From a bacterium (GTDB lineage: Bacteria; Ratteibacteria; UBA8468; B48-G9; JAFGKM01): a stretch of DNA of 46,636 bases. Location of the stretch: the NCBI GenBank assembly GCA_026414725.1, contig JAOAIL010000011.1, positions 1-46,636 of the forward strand, in the 5' to 3' direction. Under the pieces are notes generated by a model, which was not told the DNA's origin, ran no database searches, and was given only the letters and a program-made list of their open reading frames with translations. A program made the position numbers and the translations under genes. Of this stretch, positions 44,974-46,636 are shown piece after piece. Position 1 is the first letter of the stretch, and every line of letters starts with the position of its first letter.

Positions 44974-45338
44974 CTTCCCATAATCCGTGGATTCTCAAGA
45001 TGGTAAAAATAATCATCTTCAGACGCTCCTTCAAGTTTTATCCCATCCATACTAAAGCCAATCTCTTTCAAAAGAACTATCTTACTGGATTTATTATGTA
45101 GAGAGCGCACTAAAACAATCTCATTTTTACCTGTATCTCTTAAATAAATATCTTCAAGGAGTCCGTCTTCATAAACGAGAGAAAGGTGGGCTGTCTCTGT
45201 TTCTGGTTTGCTTGACCAGTTTCCTTCTGATGGGCTAATCTTTTCTCTTTCTGGTGTGGAGATATAAGGAATAACTGTGATTTTTTCCTGATTTATCCTT
45301 TTACCTATCCACTTACTTAAAGAACTTAAACATTCCAT
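44937..45338 (-). CDS. GH36-like protein, N-terminal fragment
   Basis: A 133-residue frame made of beta strands (TAHLSLVYEDGLLEDIYLRD, EIVLVRSLHNKSSKIVLLKE), ending at YHLENPRIMGRW, after which the match to the family moves to the next frame (MVIRMDQHPLPV). It is the N-terminal beta-sandwich of the same gene as 43108-44973. One extra base near 44965 would restore about 740 aa, the normal GH36 length. The ATG follows GAGGAA and a promoter. Unless the frame is corrected, this product alone is not active. Confidence 0.65.
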   Translation of the reverse strand: MECLSSLSKWIGKRINQEKITVIPYISTPEREKISPSEGNWSSKPETETAHLSLVYEDGLLEDIYLRDTGKNEIVLVRSLHNKSSKIVLLKEIGFSMDGIKLEGASEDDYFYHLENPRIMGRWLYGWTSIHYR

Positions 45339-45347
45339 TTCCTCTTA

Positions 45348-45376
45348 ACCATATCACATTTTTTATTCTCCTGCAA
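45348..45376 (-). promoter_or_regulatory. Promoter for the GH36 gene
   Basis: TTGCAG (45371-45376) and TGA-TATGGT (hexamer 45348-45353) are 17 bases apart on the minus strand; the start codon follows after 9 bases, so the leader is only a few bases. Confidence 0.5.
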
Positions 45377-45476
45377 GATGTAAAAAAATAAATTCTTTAC
45401 TACGAAAGGTCTTGAAACATATTAAGGAATTGTCTTTATAAACTCATCCAGTAGTAAGGCAGTGATACAAAACTCA

Positions 45477-45707
45477 TTATTTTTGAGTTTCTGTAGTGTT
45501 GCTTTCATCCCTCCATCTGGTAAAGCATGTCTCACAGAAATGCAAATTTTCATCTCCACAGGCACTGTCAATATCGTATAACAATTCATAATTTTTAGAA
45601 TATTCTCCAGTAGCAGGATTATATCTCCACTTTATCCAGACCTTCTGAGTATTTATGGTGGCAGGTCTTCCACAATTTTCACATTTTACTTTAAATTTTA
45701 TGCCCAT
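45477..45707 (-). CDS. Small zinc-ribbon protein of unknown function
   Basis: A 76-residue protein with two knuckles, CENCGRP near residue 9 and CETCF near residue 63, joined by a Trp/Tyr-rich middle (VWIKWRYNPATGEY). A zinc-ribbon or treble-clef fold is probable, with a nucleic-acid or protein-binding role only guessed. The frame is open to ATG 45719, but that codon overlaps the -10 box; I prefer ATG 45707. The gene is divergent from the TauE/SafE exporter. Confidence 0.7.
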   Translation of the reverse strand: MGIKFKVKCENCGRPATINTQKVWIKWRYNPATGEYSKNYELLYDIDSACGDENLHFCETCFTRWRDESNTTETQK

Positions 45708-45717
45708 TGTATTTACC

Positions 45718-45746
45718 ATTTTACAGTTTTTAAAAGTAATTGTCTA
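45718..45746 (-). promoter_or_regulatory. Promoter for the zinc-ribbon gene
   Basis: On the minus strand TAGACA (45741-45746) and TAAAAT (45718-45723) are 17 bases apart. The chosen ATG is 10 bases after the -10 and no ribosome site is seen. Confidence 0.6.
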
Positions 45747-45750
45747 TAAT
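45721..45750 (+). promoter_or_regulatory. Possible promoter for the TauE/SafE gene
   Basis: TTACAG (45721-45726) and a perfect TATAAT (45745-45750) are 18 bases apart. It fully overlaps the divergent zinc-ribbon promoter, so the two cannot be occupied at once. A second, weaker candidate is TAAAAT at 45786. Confidence 0.5.
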
Positions 45751-45825
45751 ATCCTGCTTTTTTGAAGAGGAATATCAAAAAGTGATAAAATAAGCCGGAT
45801 ATTGAAATAATAAGGAACAGATATA

Positions 45826-46569
45826 ATGATATTATGGTTTCAGGGGATACTTACAGGGCTGTTGGCTGGGTTTATCTGTGGGCTTTTCGGTATGGGTGGT
45901 GGCTCTTTAATGGTACCTGCTATTGTCTATATATTTGACTTCCCAATAAAACAGGCAGTGGGAACAAGTTTGTTTGTTATTATCTTTTCCGCAATATCAG
46001 CACTTGTAAATTATATAAAGCATAACAAGGTCAACACAAAACTGGTCTTTTTTATTGTACCTGCAGGGATTGCAGGAGCACAGGCAGGTGCTTTTATTAC
46101 AAGTCGTCTTTCAGATGTTTTAGTGAAGTATATATTCGTTTTAGTGATTACAGGTCTCGGTATAAGGATGTTTTTTCAGAAAGAGAACAATGATGAAATA
46201 TGTAAAGAAGATGCCTTTAATAAGATAAAAGCGTTAATCATAGGACTTCTCTCTGGCTTTGTATCAGGTCTCTGTGGTGTGGGAGGAGCAGTACTTCTTA
46301 TCCCTCTTCTTTATATATTCCTTAAAGTTCCCATACATACCTGTATAGGAACAGCAGTGGTTGCTATACTTTTCAATGCTATATCAGGTGCTACAGGGTA
46401 TATGGTAAGAGGACTGGTTGACTTCCGTACAGGGATTATGCTCGCTATTGGCTCAACGGTAGCAGCACCTCTCGGAGCAAAGATAAGCATACGAACAGAA
46501 AAAGAAAAATTGAGGAAGATTTTTGCTGTTGTGCTTATGTTAAGTGGTATTGCAGTACTTTTAAAATAA
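45826..46569 (+). CDS. TauE/SafE-family anion exporter
   Basis: A 247-residue membrane protein with about eight hydrophobic helices and an internal duplication: GLLAGFICGLFGMGGGSLMVPAI in the first half and GLLSGFVSGLCGVGGAVLLIPLL in the second, the family's signature. Members carry sulfite, sulfonates or related organic anions; the substrate is unknown. AAGGAA precedes the ATG by about ten bases. Confidence 0.9.
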   Translation: MILWFQGILTGLLAGFICGLFGMGGGSLMVPAIVYIFDFPIKQAVGTSLFVIIFSAISALVNYIKHNKVNTKLVFFIVPAGIAGAQAGAFITSRLSDVLVKYIFVLVITGLGIRMFFQKENNDEICKEDAFNKIKALIIGLLSGFVSGLCGVGGAVLLIPLLYIFLKVPIHTCIGTAVVAILFNAISGATGYMVRGLVDFRTGIMLAIGSTVAAPLGAKISIRTEKEKLRKIFAVVLMLSGIAVLLK

Positions 46570-46636
46570 TCACCTTCTCCCTTCAAGGGAGATGGAAGAA
46601 CAGTCCTCCCCATATGAGGGGGGAGGAATTAGGTGG
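46570..46636. repeat. Palindromic repeat element at window edge
   Basis: Starts one base after the exporter stop with CACCTTCTCCCTTCAAGGG. Two stems: TCTCCC/GGGAGA (46576-46592) and CCTCCCC/GGGGAGG (46605-46626). It shares its core with the repeat at 31181-31220 and may continue past the window. It could serve as a 3' structure for the exporter mRNA. Confidence 0.6.

Overview
The window looks like a chromosomal segment of an uncultivated, AT-rich, mesophilic-type bacterium. It carries a complete 16S rRNA gene with an intact anti-Shine-Dalgarno end, many bacterial housekeeping genes (mfd, xseAB, rplM, dnaJ, gltX, cysS, gatA, rpe, hisD, tsaC, pabBC, nrdDG) and anaerobic traits: a class III ribonucleotide reductase, a methyltetrahydrofolate-type methyltransferase, an NfnA-like flavoprotein and a probable Re-type citrate synthase. 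A DUF6785 membrane protein, several sugar hydrolases and a GspG-type pseudopilin recall Omnitrophota/Ratteibacteria or related PVC-neighbourhood candidate phyla. That placement is my inference from gene content; I could not run a 16S search.

Layout. 1-4841 (minus): rplM, Re-citrate/homocitrate synthase-like enzyme, LeuC/aconitase-family protein, gatA and the start of a DUF6785 protein, behind a clear promoter. 4873-9443 (minus): rpe, hisD, a PHP-like protein, a metal-site-less amidohydrolase paralogue and an intact amidohydrolase, all overlapping by 4-8 bases. 9457-14617 (minus): xseA, xseB, mfd and a GNAT acetyltransferase. 14644-21582 (plus): a glycosidase-like protein under a perfect consensus promoter, then a tight five-gene run gltX, D-lyxose isomerase, URO-D-like protein, cysS, pseudopilin. 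21640-26201 (minus): a decayed DMT transporter, dnaJ, a solitary 16S rRNA gene with its own promoter, boxA, processing stem and terminator, a proline-rich membrane peptide, tRNA-Pro(GGG) and an AcsE-like methyltransferase. 26293-27950 (plus): a GH29 fucosidase and a small zincin. 27945-40443 (minus): thirteen recognised co-directional genes from nrdD/nrdG through a type II restriction-modification pair, an LSm-like protein, GT4, an RsbW-like kinase, an HPS-RraA fusion, NfnA, tsaC, rpiB, pabB and pabC. 40533-46636: an MFS transporter divergent from glycerol-1-phosphate dehydrogenase, a GH36 alpha-galactosidase split by a frameshift, a zinc-ribbon protein divergent from a TauE/SafE exporter, and a palindromic repeat at the window edge.

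How it fits together. The sugar hydrolases lack export signals, so they probably act on imported oligosaccharides. Lyxose isomerase, rpe, rpiB and the HPS-RraA fusion point to pentose/hexose phosphate interconversion, possibly with HPS making pentose phosphate. AcsE-like and URO-D-like proteins suggest folate or corrinoid one-carbon transfer. GatA beside a GluRS fits indirect Gln/Asn-tRNA formation.

Regulatory DNA is readable here: many promoters match the sigma-70 consensus, and several genes have a -10 box only 7-10 bases before the start codon with no Shine-Dalgarno sequence, which predicts leaderless mRNAs. I found no CRISPR array, prophage, transposase or recognisable riboswitch.
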